Shown: positions 42,324-51,966 of the stretch, piece after piece | How the letters are laid out: each line of letters opens with the position of its first letter | Numbering within the stretch: the stretch's first letter is position 1 | NCBI RefSeq assembly: GCF_000747525.1 | Contig: NZ_CP009278.1 | Location: 3,534,001 to 3,598,000 of the forward strand | Reading direction: 5' to 3' | Origin: Sphingobacterium sp. ML3W | GTDB taxonomy: Bacteria; Bacteroidota; Bacteroidia; Sphingobacteriales; Sphingobacteriaceae | DNA: 64,000 bases | Translations under genes and position numbers: made by a program | Notes under the pieces: generated by a model | The model's database searches: none | What the model saw: only the letters and a program-made list of their open reading frames with translations | Told to the model about the DNA's origin: nothing

Positions 42324-44660
42324 CTATTTGATTAGTCCCCATTCCTTATTCGGCTGTTCGCCCATAAACAGCTCCAATTTCCCCCCCGATACGATATCCT
42401 TAAAATCGAGGTAACATTGATCGTAAGGTCTTCCGTTCAGCAGAGCTTTCTGGATGTAAATATTCTTCTCGGAATTATTATGTGCTTTGATCACGAAATC
42501 CTTACCGGTATAATAAGCCCTATCCAACGGAAAAGTAATCTCATCAAAAACGGGGCTGGTAATTTCGTAGCGAGTACTTCCTGGAGTAGAAGGATGAATG
42601 CCCGAAGCACTCAGCACATACCAAGCAGACATCTGCCCTACATCTTCATTTCCCACAATTCCTTCAACACCATTTTTATACGCTTTCTCGCAAATATGAC
42701 GGGTCCATTTTTGGGTCATCCAAGGGGCACCAAGATGGTTAAAAAGAAAAGGTACCAAATGCACGGGCTCGTTGGCGTGATTATAGTAATCGTTCCACAA
42801 TAGGTTCTCAGGTGTTTTGTTAAAAAAATCCGTAAGATCGGCCAACACCTTTTCTCTGCCCCCCATAAGCACTATCATCCCCGGTATATCTTGAGGTACG
42901 AACCAACCTTGTTGGTAGGCATTCGACTCCATTGTACCATACCATTCCTTGACACGACCTTCTGCAGGCCATGGTTCCCAAGAACCATCTTCCAAGCGTG
43001 GTCGAAACCAACCTTTTTCTGTATCAAAAATATTCCGGTAGGCCTGCCCTTTTTGCTCGAAAACCTTAGCTTCTTCTATCTTGCCCAAACCTTTGGCCAC
43101 CTGCGCGATGCACCAATCGGTATAAGCGTATTCAAGCGTATTCGAAATACTGAGTGGCGGACCGGAATAGCCCAATTTATCGTTCCCAAATAACTTTGAT
43201 GTATTTTTCGCGTATGCGTAAGCCTTCTCTACATCATAATCCCGAATTCCTTTGACATAAGCATCCGCTAACACCGACAAGGCTGGATTACCGATCATAC
43301 AACCTGAGTAGGCATTCAATAATTCCCAACGCTCAAAATATGCACGTCCAGATTCCTCAGCCAATGTAATCAATGAATTTAACTGATCGCTGACCAGTCT
43401 CGGGTTGATAATAGTCTGCAAAGGAAACTGGCTCCGAAATACATCCCAACCACTGAATATGGTACGTTTTGTAAAAGTGGTATTGCTATGGATTTCCTGG
43501 TCACCACCGCGGTAACGACCATCCAAATCTGCAAAAGTACGTGGGTCTATCATCGTATGGTACAGGGCAGTATAGAAGATTGTTTTCTGCTCCTCCGTTC
43601 CTCCTTTTACCTGCATTCGGTCTAATTCGCGATCCCATAATTGTTTTGCCTCTTCACGTACTTGTTCAAATGCTTTACCTTTAATCTCATCTCTAAAATT
43701 TCGTTCAGCACCATCCATATCCACAAAAGAAATACCTACCTGTAACGTGACCACTTCATCCTGCCTCGTAGCAAAATCCGAGAAGAACCCCAAATGCTTT
43801 CCTTGCAGCTCATCCTTTCCGTGGATAATCTCGGCATTTTCGACCTTCTGCAGGTAGGGTATGCTCACTACATCATCACGTTTACGGGACTGGTTAACAG
43901 GGATATCTGCACGCCAAAAACCGTAGTTCGTCAATGGTTTACTAAAGTATGCGTAGAAATAAACGGTATAATCAGCTTTACCTTCACCATTTCCCCAGCC
44001 TCCGCCCTCTGGCGTACATTTCATCCAGCCTTTGATGCTATGCTCATCGACCTTAGTGACGTACTGCTCGATAGAAGTCCCTCCAACACGTCGCGCCAGA
44101 TCAATCTGAATCCGGGAGGACTTATCCTGTGGAAATGTAAATTTAAGCATTCCACTATGTGGAGCGGCTGTTGCTTCAGCCTTAATCCTATAATCCACCA
44201 GATCTACACCATAGTATCCCGCCTGAGCAACTTCTGTTGCTTTATTGTAAGCAGATCGGTACCCTGCGATACTCCCATCTTCCTTACCTGCGATAGTCTT
44301 CATCGCACCTGTCGTCGGCATGACTAAAAAATTCCCAAGATCACCATACCACCCAACTCCACTCATCTGTGTAAATGCAAATCCTTCGATTGTACGGTGT
44401 TCGTCGCTATAGCCGGGACTATTATCCCCTCCTGTTATGGTATTCGGACTCACCTGTACCATACCAAAAGGTGTCGTAGCACCAGGAAATGTTTTTCCCA
44501 GACCATGATATACTCCTGCAGCGCCAACACTCGTACTCGCCCCAATAAAGGGATTTACATAGGCGCTCGGAAAAATAGAATTTCCTTGTTTTTTAGCAGT
44601 ACAAGAAACTCCAAAAAGAAATAGGCAAAAAATCGTATATAAAATAATTCTGTTCAGCAT
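42324..44660 (-). CDS. GH92 alpha-mannosidase, lipoprotein
   Basis: 778 aa from ATG 44660 (MLNRIILYTIFCLF); lipobox GVSC with Cys20, so membrane-anchored and possibly surface-exposed. GH92 landmarks: TFPGATTPFGMVQVSPNT, FSGWDVFRSQFPLQ, and GNEDVGQMSAWYVLSASG. The TPFGMVQ and GNEDxGQMSAWY segments fit characterised alpha-mannosidases of the family. It starts 26 bases upstream of nothing larger than the operon gap: 34 bases separate it from the GH2 gene downstream and 25 from the GH38 gene upstream, so all are one transcript. Confidence 0.94.
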   Translation of the reverse strand: MLNRIILYTIFCLFLFGVSCTAKKQGNSIFPSAYVNPFIGASTSVGAAGVYHGLGKTFPGATTPFGMVQVSPNTITGGDNSPGYSDEHRTIEGFAFTQMSGVGWYGDLGNFLVMPTTGAMKTIAGKEDGSIAGYRSAYNKATEVAQAGYYGVDLVDYRIKAEATAAPHSGMLKFTFPQDKSSRIQIDLARRVGGTSIEQYVTKVDEHSIKGWMKCTPEGGGWGNGEGKADYTVYFYAYFSKPLTNYGFWRADIPVNQSRKRDDVVSIPYLQKVENAEIIHGKDELQGKHLGFFSDFATRQDEVVTLQVGISFVDMDGAERNFRDEIKGKAFEQVREEAKQLWDRELDRMQVKGGTEEQKTIFYTALYHTMIDPRTFADLDGRYRGGDQEIHSNTTFTKRTIFSGWDVFRSQFPLQTIINPRLVSDQLNSLITLAEESGRAYFERWELLNAYSGCMIGNPALSVLADAYVKGIRDYDVEKAYAYAKNTSKLFGNDKLGYSGPPLSISNTLEYAYTDWCIAQVAKGLGKIEEAKVFEQKGQAYRNIFDTEKGWFRPRLEDGSWEPWPAEGRVKEWYGTMESNAYQQGWFVPQDIPGMIVLMGGREKVLADLTDFFNKTPENLLWNDYYNHANEPVHLVPFLFNHLGAPWMTQKWTRHICEKAYKNGVEGIVGNEDVGQMSAWYVLSASGIHPSTPGSTRYEITSPVFDEITFPLDRAYYTGKDFVIKAHNNSEKNIYIQKALLNGRPYDQCYLDFKDIVSGGKLELFMGEQPNKEWGLIK

Positions 44661-44685
44661 CAATATCAACTTAAGATCTTATCGT

Positions 44686-47232
44686 TTATTTAGTTATCCG
44701 TAATGTTTTTATTCCGTAGCGTGGCAGTTGCACGGTAAAGGTTTGCTCCAGACCTATCTTGGTCAGCGATAAATCTTGCACTTGATCACCATTAAGTAAA
44801 ACCTCAGTAACAGCAGTTGCTGGAAAACCTAAGGCAATCATTTTTGGGGAAGCATCGCCTTCCGCATTAAAAAGTCGAAGTAAAATATCCCCATCAACCA
44901 CCTTCATAGTAGTTACCTCGTAACCCGACCCAGATATTTTAACGAAAGAATGATCTTGTAGTGCAACCGCTGGCTGATACATAGCTACTAAAGGTTCATT
45001 CCAATAGGTACTTTGGCTTGCTACCTGAGCATCGTCCCATTTTCCGCGATGCGGAATCAGCGCATATTTCATCTTTGTCGGCCCATTGATTTTATAATCC
45101 ATACCCCAAAGTCCAATACCCGAATACTGTGCTGTCAGACTTAAAGGATAATTTTCACCATGCAAATAAGAGGTCGTATGATCGGACAATAAGGCCAAAC
45201 CGTAGGCTTCATCCTGCTGGTTGATATCTACCCAATTCAAGATAACATTGTGCTTTATGGAATCCCATTGGCCAAAAAACGTGTTGTCCAATATACTCTC
45301 ACAGACATCAAAAGGTGCATTTTTAAACAGCTTCGTCTTACCTAGACTGTTTGGAAACATCACTTTCAGTTTATAACGATCGTCGGTATAGGCCCGTCTA
45401 TTATCCGTCCAATTGGACCCCTGCTTATATTCACCAATACCAACATTATTTTTCCAATCGATAGTCAGATCAAAATCAATCCGATTTTGTCCCGCCTCAA
45501 GTGTAATAATCTGGCTGAATGGATGCGTAGCAATAGTCCCACGAACTTCCACCTTAGTCACTAACCCATTATCTTCCAGCACGACGATACTGACGGGAGT
45601 TTGCTTGGAAGAATAAAACTGTTGATCCTCATAGAAAAACCCAGATATTTCACCCATATCATAAATTTTATCTTGACCAGCAAAATCTTTATCACCCACG
45701 TGCTTAGCAATCAGCGTTTTGATTATTCCACCTTTAGATTTATCCAGTACCATTTTATACTGATCATTCTCCAAAACGCAGTTACCATTATAGTCGAAGA
45801 TCACATGTTTTCCGTTTTTCTGCTTCGTTTTACTTTTTCGAATCTGATAGGTTGCATACCCCATTGCGGGTACTGTTGCCTGGAATGTCACGACAGGAAC
45901 AGTTTCCTGTAACCTCATCGTAGACAAAACCAACTCACCTTTACTATTGTAGATATCTATATTGTCCGAAGCAAGGCTATCTGGAAGGGGTAACGAAATC
46001 ACCTCAGATCTTGCACTCGCGATACTATTATAAACCCGAATAAAACCCAATCCAGATTCCCCTGTTTTGGTCACTGTGGCAAAACCATTTATAGCCTGAT
46101 CCGCGATCTGACCCGCAATTGCATGGGTATGATCAGTCCAACCTTTTATAGCCTGAATCCAGTTTTGTTTGGTATTTAACTGATTGTAAGGTACAATCCA
46201 AGAGTCATGATGCTGTGCCATCATTAAAGTGCGCCAAGCATCAAAAAACATATCCTCTGTAGGCTTGTATTGATGATCTATGTTGGCCATCGCACTTATT
46301 TTTTCGCTTCTTACGATCATGTTTTCTGCGTTACGCACCTGCTGCCCTATTCGTTGTAAAGCCTGACTGCCCCACATCAGGTTGACTAGTACATCCTCCT
46401 GAGAGAAACGCCAGTTATCATCCGTTTTACCCGCAGAAATTTCTTCAAAATATTCTTTCCAGGTCACATAGGTAGATTGATTTTTGATATTATCACCATA
46501 TCCCAACCATGGACCATTTTTCCATCCGGCATCTTGATAGCACATCCCTACAGGATCATTGATACCAGAAGCATAACTCGATTGCAAAAAGGTCGATGAA
46601 TTGTTCCAAGCGGTGGTTTGCCAGGTAGATTTTTCTTCCAGCGCTTCACTTTTATAACGTGGTACTGTCAAAATACTGCTGCCTTCAGGTCCTATCCAAT
46701 TGACCAGCTGTCCACCATAAGCCCGTGTATAACCACCCCAACAGGTATTGGGTGATTTAAGCACAGCATACTTAAAACCAAATTGCTTTAAAAGCTGTGG
46801 TAAACTACTCGTAAAGCAGGGTTCTTCCACCGCATAAGTACTAAATGTCAATCCGGGAAAATGCTCATGCAGGCGCTTGATACCGTATTCAAATTGACGT
46901 ATAAGACTTTCACCAGAAATGTTATAAGCATAGGGCTGTGCATAGGTCGGATTTGTAAATTCAATCCGATTATCCAATGCTATACGGCTAAAGTTGGCAT
47001 AATCCACTGGCGACTGTACCCTTACAGAATCCCAGGTCTCGGGTTCAATTTCAAGTCCCAGCTTCCACTCCGGATGCTTCGCCAGGTTATCGACCATAAA
47101 CTGCGTTACCCAAAGTGGGTAGTGCCCATAGATTCCACCATGATAACCATCCACAAAATAGGCTTTTTGTGCTTCCGAACGAATCGGAAGCAAATAACAA
47201 CCTAATATTAGAAATAATATACGTTTCATCAT
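44686..47232 (-). CDS. Divergent GH38-like alpha-mannosidase, secreted
   Basis: 848 aa, signal peptide MMKRILFLILGCYLLPIRSEAQ. The overall plan is GH38: N-terminal alpha/beta domain (to about 300), helical bundle with MMAQHHDSWIVPYN (a typical GH38 zinc-site His segment), then a long beta-rich C-terminus. The first zinc motif is not the usual HSHxDxGW but FVDGYHGGIYGHYP (Asp28, His31, His37). At the nucleophile site the expected Asp-containing segment reads AVEEPCFTSSLPQLL (Glu136, Glu137). This is therefore an unusual branch whose metal dependence and nucleophile need not be canonical. It sits among GH92 and GH2 enzymes, 10 bases after the SGNH gene. Confidence 0.75.
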   Translation of the reverse strand: MMKRILFLILGCYLLPIRSEAQKAYFVDGYHGGIYGHYPLWVTQFMVDNLAKHPEWKLGLEIEPETWDSVRVQSPVDYANFSRIALDNRIEFTNPTYAQPYAYNISGESLIRQFEYGIKRLHEHFPGLTFSTYAVEEPCFTSSLPQLLKQFGFKYAVLKSPNTCWGGYTRAYGGQLVNWIGPEGSSILTVPRYKSEALEEKSTWQTTAWNNSSTFLQSSYASGINDPVGMCYQDAGWKNGPWLGYGDNIKNQSTYVTWKEYFEEISAGKTDDNWRFSQEDVLVNLMWGSQALQRIGQQVRNAENMIVRSEKISAMANIDHQYKPTEDMFFDAWRTLMMAQHHDSWIVPYNQLNTKQNWIQAIKGWTDHTHAIAGQIADQAINGFATVTKTGESGLGFIRVYNSIASARSEVISLPLPDSLASDNIDIYNSKGELVLSTMRLQETVPVVTFQATVPAMGYATYQIRKSKTKQKNGKHVIFDYNGNCVLENDQYKMVLDKSKGGIIKTLIAKHVGDKDFAGQDKIYDMGEISGFFYEDQQFYSSKQTPVSIVVLEDNGLVTKVEVRGTIATHPFSQIITLEAGQNRIDFDLTIDWKNNVGIGEYKQGSNWTDNRRAYTDDRYKLKVMFPNSLGKTKLFKNAPFDVCESILDNTFFGQWDSIKHNVILNWVDINQQDEAYGLALLSDHTTSYLHGENYPLSLTAQYSGIGLWGMDYKINGPTKMKYALIPHRGKWDDAQVASQSTYWNEPLVAMYQPAVALQDHSFVKISGSGYEVTTMKVVDGDILLRLFNAEGDASPKMIALGFPATAVTEVLLNGDQVQDLSLTKIGLEQTFTVQLPRYGIKTLRITK

Positions 47233-47242
47233 CCTATGCTGA

Positions 47243-48649
47243 CTAGCTGACTTTCACGAGTGTAAACTTCCGCTTTAATGGATGTCCGGTTTCCTTTATC
47301 AGCGCTAATAAAACATCCATTTCCCCCTGCCATGCCTTTCTTACTTCAGGGAACATCGCTTTGCTATACAAATCGCGTTTTGCATTCAGCCAACCATCCT
47401 TTTCTTTATATTGATCCAAGACTTCAATGGCTTTTCGGTTATTGGCATCTAGCAAACCTTTAGGTTGAAAGAAATTGTATTGCACCCAGGCATAGTCGCG
47501 AAAACGGCGTTCAATCTCCCAACGTTCCTCGTTCAGATGCATAATCCTTATCGCTTGCTGATACTGTGGAGTCTGGTTCAAATTGGCTAGATTGATCCCC
47601 TTTTCATAATCAGCTGCAGACCACGTACCAATAGTCTCCTCATCGATAAAAAGCTGATAAGATCCTTCCAACCCTTTAACTGTCAAAAGCTCCTGATTCA
47701 TTTCTTCCATAAAGGGCACAACCTTGGTGGCCATAAATTGGCTCTTTTTACTACCCCATCCACGAGCTACCGTATCCAAAGGGTAAGGAAGCGATCCAGC
47801 AAGATAATCGAAGCTCATTCCGTCCGAAGCTTTCTTAATATTGGAGATCTTACAGTTTTCCACTGCAGAAGCTTTCATGTTTTTAGCATCCAACGACATA
47901 GCCGCTACCTTTTGCCCAACCCATCCCTGCGCCTTTAGAAAAAGGTAAGCCATCACCATGTGGCCATCATTATCAGGATGGATGCGATCATTACCCGAGA
48001 TTGTAAACTCAGGATCTGTCTGCTGAAACTGTTTATTTAAGGCTGTGATAGGCGTATTATAGTCGAAAAACTCCCATTTGTTAGCTTGTGCCGATTGCTT
48101 TTGGAAATCAACGATACGCAACATCGCCTTGTTCTTATTTTTAAAAGCAGTATTGCCTGCAATCATTGCAGTTTCATCATATGGCGAACTGCCCACCAAG
48201 ACAATGCTGGTTTTTGGAAGCTCTTTAAAGCGTTTTTCCAGCTGTTTGAAAGCATCATGAGATTCTTTCACTTTTTCATTGGCAAACTTTTCGGGTTCCG
48301 ATTCGTTGTATTCAAAATAACCCGAATCGTTCATACCAAAAGTACTCACTAAAACGGTTGGCTTTTTACTAAAGACATCACCATCCAGGCGTTTCACCAT
48401 ATCGCTGGCCTTATCACCACCTATACCTGCATTTAGAAACTCCAGATTCATATTCGGAAAACGGGTCATATAATACAGCCAGATGTACGCGTGGTAATGT
48501 CCGCCATCGGTAATGCTATTGCCTAAGAATACCACCCGATCTCCCTGCTTAAATGGAGTAATCTGTTGGGCTTTTCCGACAAATCCGTTCAGCAGTAAAA
48601 CGGAAAAACTGATGACTAAACACCAAGAGGTTGAATAGTTTTTTTTCAT
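47243..48649 (-). CDS. SGNH/GDSL-family hydrolase (probable carbohydrate esterase), secreted
   Basis: 468 aa, signal peptide ending near GFVGKAQQ. SGNH blocks: GNSITDGG with Ser45, NAGIGGDKASD (Gly), STFGMNDSG with Asn107, and DRIHPDNDGH with Asp221 and His224. Members de-acetylate sugars or cleave other esters; the setting suggests removal of O-acetyl groups ahead of the mannosidases. A C-terminal region of about 230 residues (240-468) is added beyond the normal hydrolase and is helical. It is the first gene of the enzyme operon, behind a TAGCTTTG box and a 26-bp palindrome. Confidence 0.87.
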   Translation of the reverse strand: MKKNYSTSWCLVISFSVLLLNGFVGKAQQITPFKQGDRVVFLGNSITDGGHYHAYIWLYYMTRFPNMNLEFLNAGIGGDKASDMVKRLDGDVFSKKPTVLVSTFGMNDSGYFEYNESEPEKFANEKVKESHDAFKQLEKRFKELPKTSIVLVGSSPYDETAMIAGNTAFKNKNKAMLRIVDFQKQSAQANKWEFFDYNTPITALNKQFQQTDPEFTISGNDRIHPDNDGHMVMAYLFLKAQGWVGQKVAAMSLDAKNMKASAVENCKISNIKKASDGMSFDYLAGSLPYPLDTVARGWGSKKSQFMATKVVPFMEEMNQELLTVKGLEGSYQLFIDEETIGTWSAADYEKGINLANLNQTPQYQQAIRIMHLNEERWEIERRFRDYAWVQYNFFQPKGLLDANNRKAIEVLDQYKEKDGWLNAKRDLYSKAMFPEVRKAWQGEMDVLLALIKETGHPLKRKFTLVKVS

Positions 48650-48728
48650 GCTATGGTTTATAATTTATAAAATGGTCCTCATCTTGCTGTTTGAAGGTGT
48701 TCCCTTCCATTCCGAAGCAAGTGTAAAA

Positions 48729-48736
48729 CAAAGCTA
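48729..48736 (-). promoter_or_regulatory. -7 box for the utilization operon
   Basis: On the minus strand TAGCTTTG, exact TAnnTTTG, 80 bases upstream of the SGNH gene start. No -33 TTG at proper spacing, as expected for an activator-dependent promoter; the palindrome at 48747-48772 occupies that position. Confidence 0.5.
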
Positions 48737-48746
48737 TACATCAAAA

Positions 48747-48772
48747 CGCCTACCTGTATATACAGGTAGGCG
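48747..48772 (-). terminator. 26-bp perfect palindrome: terminator of the regulator gene, or operator
   Basis: CGCCTACCTGTA and TACAGGTAGGCG flank a central TA. On the minus strand it is followed by TTTT, which fits a terminator of the regulator gene ending at 48874. Because it also sits 10 bases upstream of the operon's -7 box, it could be an operator instead. Confidence 0.6.
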
Positions 48773-48873
48773 TCTCGGTAAACTATTTTAAAGAATTAAA
48801 ACACACAACAAACACTAAAACAACATGTTACAATAAACAAAAAAGAACCACTTAGTAAATGAAATAGAAAATT

Positions 48874-50517
48874 CTATTGGACAAAACTGCCAATTTTCTT
48901 CACCCTATCTTCAAAATTATCATGTTCAGCAAGTGCTTTTCCCTTCATCTTACTTTTATAATTGTAGATGGTCTGTATTGAATAACGTAAAAAAGTAGCA
49001 ATCTGACTGACATCCGTAATACCCAGCCGTATGAGTGCCAAAATGCGAAGCTCCGTATTTAATTGTCCCTTTTTCAGACTAAAACGCTCTTCTTCCCGTA
49101 GTAAAAGATTCAACTCATCGACAAAGGTAGGATACACCTCCAAAAAGGTACTATCAAAATCCTGATACAACTCTTGTGCATCTTTTTCAAGGGTGCTGGT
49201 CGAGGTGGTCAGTTTTTGTAAAGCCTCGACTTGCCCTGCCTTTATTTTTCGATTCACATTGCGTCTATATTCATCCAATTTATCCAGATAAACAGCACAT
49301 TGATTGATGTAATAACCAATGTATTTTTCGCGAATGAGATTAGCTTCGTCTAGACGCTGATTCACTGAAATCAATTGATTATTGGTTTGACTGAGACTCT
49401 TTTTTGCTGCAGAAACCACTTTAATCTGCCGATAGAGAAAGTACAGGGACAAAATCAGTACAACGGCAAATATACTGATTAACAGCGCGTACAGATGCAG
49501 ATTCTTCCGCTGCTGTTCTATCTTAGCTAGGTAAGTAGCTTCAATGATTGGCTGTGTACGCGCAATAACTGCATTCCTAAACCTAGAGTTATAAAAATTG
49601 GCATCCTCCAAAGAGGCCCGGACATAATTATATGCACGATTAACCTCACCTTTATTGTAGAGATGTATAGCCAGGGTCAATAATGATTCATTTTCCTTGA
49701 CAGCAAGTCTAGTATCGGTTATCGCAGCAAGAATCAAATATTTTTCTTCAAGATTAGCATTGCTCAACTCTTTATAGACCATAGCCAGCCCCATTGCACT
49801 CATGGCATACCCATGCGAATTTGGTTCTGCAAGTTTAAAGAGCTGCTCCTGTATCTTAGCCGAGGCGGTATAATCACCATCGCCTTTTAGTTTAAAGGCC
49901 ATCTCTTTGAGGTACATTTCTCCTTTTGGATCCAATAGACCCATTAATACATCTCTTGAATTTTTATTTTCCTGTTCATATACCCGCTCAAACTTTTGAC
50001 TATCGCTATACTTGACAAGATTTTCATTATAACGGATATGGCTCCACCAGTACAGCACTTTGAGGTGAAGAGGAAGACTGTCATAATGAATGGTATCAAA
50101 AATTTCTGCGGCCTGCGTGAATAGTCCCGACATAGCAGAAATAAAAGCCAGTTTCAGCTTACTCTCTGAAAGATAATCTGCATGGTTTAAATCCTTTGCT
50201 ATCTGAATATTGCGTTCAATATACGCAAGTGCCGAATCGCATTTAAAGGATTGGTATTCTAATATGATATCGTTGTTTAGTCGGTATTGATCCTCCAGGG
50301 AACCCTGATTTTTCAGTTTCTTCTTTATCGTATCAATACGTGTTTCCTTGATGGCCGTATAGCCTTCGCGGTCTGCAATGGCCTTGTCCAACACCTTTAA
50401 TAATGAATCTATTTCCTTAGTTGCATAGACATTTTGGCAGAAAAATATAATACAAAAAATGGCTAGTAATACTGTTCTAATGTTACCCTTCACTGGTCTA
50501 TAAAAATGGTTGTGCAT
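48874..50517 (-). CDS. DUF6377-type membrane sensor/transcriptional regulator
   Basis: 547 aa. Signal peptide (to about 33), a TPR-like periplasmic region (about 90-330), one membrane helix (LYALLISIFAVVLILSLYFLY, about 345-365), a cytoplasmic coiled-coil, and a C-terminal helix-turn-helix (LIRLGITDVSQIATFLRYS, then IQTIYNYKSKMKGKA). This SusR-like layout lets a periplasmic glycan signal reach a DNA-binding domain without a phosphorelay. It lies immediately upstream of the utilization operon in the same orientation and is its likely activator. No histidine kinase, sigma or anti-sigma gene is seen in the locus. Confidence 0.82.
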   Translation of the reverse strand: MHNHFYRPVKGNIRTVLLAIFCIIFFCQNVYATKEIDSLLKVLDKAIADREGYTAIKETRIDTIKKKLKNQGSLEDQYRLNNDIILEYQSFKCDSALAYIERNIQIAKDLNHADYLSESKLKLAFISAMSGLFTQAAEIFDTIHYDSLPLHLKVLYWWSHIRYNENLVKYSDSQKFERVYEQENKNSRDVLMGLLDPKGEMYLKEMAFKLKGDGDYTASAKIQEQLFKLAEPNSHGYAMSAMGLAMVYKELSNANLEEKYLILAAITDTRLAVKENESLLTLAIHLYNKGEVNRAYNYVRASLEDANFYNSRFRNAVIARTQPIIEATYLAKIEQQRKNLHLYALLISIFAVVLILSLYFLYRQIKVVSAAKKSLSQTNNQLISVNQRLDEANLIREKYIGYYINQCAVYLDKLDEYRRNVNRKIKAGQVEALQKLTTSTSTLEKDAQELYQDFDSTFLEVYPTFVDELNLLLREEERFSLKKGQLNTELRILALIRLGITDVSQIATFLRYSIQTIYNYKSKMKGKALAEHDNFEDRVKKIGSFVQ

Positions 50518-50730
50518 AAACTTAGATAAATTTGGTTAAATACACAATACATATTCGTTATTAATAAACGAGAGCCACATGTTCCTTCCCTCCACCTGAA
50601 AAGACTATTTTACGCAAGTCGAATGGTCAGAAAGTTAAGGATGTACAGGTATTGGAATTAGCAAATATCATATAGATTTAGATATATCAACATAAGCTCA
50701 ATACACAATCTATACCTCATTATCAGAGAT

Positions 50731-50768
50731 AAGCGATTAAGTAAAAGATAATTTTTACTTAATCGCTT
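50731..50768. terminator. Hairpin after the FAD monooxygenase gene
   Basis: Perfect 16-bp stem, 50731-50746 with 50753-50768, loop of 6. It is adjacent to the stop at 50773. Tails are only mildly U-rich. The remaining 50518-50730 spacer should hold the regulator's promoter; none was recognised. Confidence 0.6.
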
Positions 50769-50772
50769 TTGA

Positions 50773-51966
50773 TTAGTCATATTTAGGCAAGTGGATTCGC
50801 TCTTTTGATTCCTTTTTTTCTTTACCACTAAATAGTTTAGAAATTTTCTTTACTATTTTACTAGATGCTATACCAAGGACAGTATTGAATATTGCAATCC
50901 CCATCTTTGTTTTAGGATGCGCCATCCAAGGTACTCCTGGAGGCAAATTCTGAATATCTTGAACATAAGGCCGCAATAATTTCTCATATGCTTCAAAGGC
51001 TTCATGATGATTCTTATATTTAGACAATTCACCAGCCAATACATAGGCCCCGACTATGGAAAGACTTGCTCCCATTCCTGTCATCGGAGTTGGACAATAA
51101 GCAGCATCTCCTACCATTGCACACCTTCCTTTGGTCCATCTTGGAGCCTTCACTTGGCTTATACTATCAAAATAAACATCCTTACTCGCTACCAGAGCAT
51201 CCAAAATCCGGACTGATTGCCAACCAGCATCGGTAAATGTTTGTTTAAGAATTTCTTTTTGTTCAGTTATATCGAGCTTTTCATAACCTTTTTCCGGAGA
51301 GAGAAAAGAAAATGAAGCGCGGGTGGTTCCCTCATTATCCGGACGTATGTTCAAAACCCTTGACCCGGGGGCATTATACCAGTAAGCCCAAGCATTATCT
51401 GATTCAATACGTGGAATGGTCAAATATGAACAGTAAACACCAATGTATTTCACCACAGGTTCATCTCCAAACATCAATTTCCTAGTTGTCGAACGTATTC
51501 CATCCGCCGCAATGACTAAATCAAAGGAACGTGGCGAAGTATTTTTAAAGGTAACTGTAACTTCATTTTCGGCATCTTCTATAGCGGTAATGTAGTCACC
51601 GAAAATATAAGAAACATTTTCTTTGGTCGCATCATACAGAATTTTAGCAAGATCTCCGCGGAGGATTTCAAGCTCTGTGGTTCCGAAGCCTGAGTTTCCC
51701 TTAGGAAATTCTGCTTTGATATGATGATTTGCATCAACAAAACGGACGCCCAATTCCCCCGTATTTGCCGCTCGGATTTTACTCTCCAAGCCCATCATCT
51801 GAACTATTTTCTGTGCTTCATCTCTAACATCAATATTCTGACCGCCCAATCTTAGCTCGTCGGCACGTTCTACGATGGTTACGTCAAAACCAAATCGATG
51901 TAACCAAAATGCTAAGGTAGGCCCAGCAATACTAGCTCCTGATACAAGTACCGTTCTTTTTTTCAT
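50773..51966 (-). CDS. FAD-dependent monooxygenase (PHBH/TetX-like fold)
   Basis: 397 aa cytosolic flavoprotein. Motifs: VLVSGASIAGPTLAFWLHR (dinucleotide fold, GxGxxG variant with GASIAG), the DG motif DLVIAADGIRSTTRK, and the GD motif CAMVGDAAYCPTPMTGMG. Members hydroxylate aromatic or polyketide substrates using NAD(P)H and O2; some close relatives inactivate tetracyclines, but nothing here identifies the substrate. Single gene. The C-terminal 40 residues are Lys-rich. It could provide dihydroxy-aromatics for the cat operon further right, but distance and lack of linkage make that speculative. Confidence 0.88.
   Translation of the reverse strand: MKKRTVLVSGASIAGPTLAFWLHRFGFDVTIVERADELRLGGQNIDVRDEAQKIVQMMGLESKIRAANTGELGVRFVDANHHIKAEFPKGNSGFGTTELEILRGDLAKILYDATKENVSYIFGDYITAIEDAENEVTVTFKNTSPRSFDLVIAADGIRSTTRKLMFGDEPVVKYIGVYCSYLTIPRIESDNAWAYWYNAPGSRVLNIRPDNEGTTRASFSFLSPEKGYEKLDITEQKEILKQTFTDAGWQSVRILDALVASKDVYFDSISQVKAPRWTKGRCAMVGDAAYCPTPMTGMGASLSIVGAYVLAGELSKYKNHHEAFEAYEKLLRPYVQDIQNLPPGVPWMAHPKTKMGIAIFNTVLGIASSKIVKKISKLFSGKEKKESKERIHLPKYD

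Noticed and set aside
43794..44327. 177-codon plus-strand frame inside a GH92 gene
   Set aside because: Shadow frame; composition is that of an antisense translation and no motif is recognised.
50773..51966. Tetracycline-inactivating TetX
   Set aside because: The FAD monooxygenase motifs are generic to the superfamily; nothing visible supports a specific antibiotic substrate.
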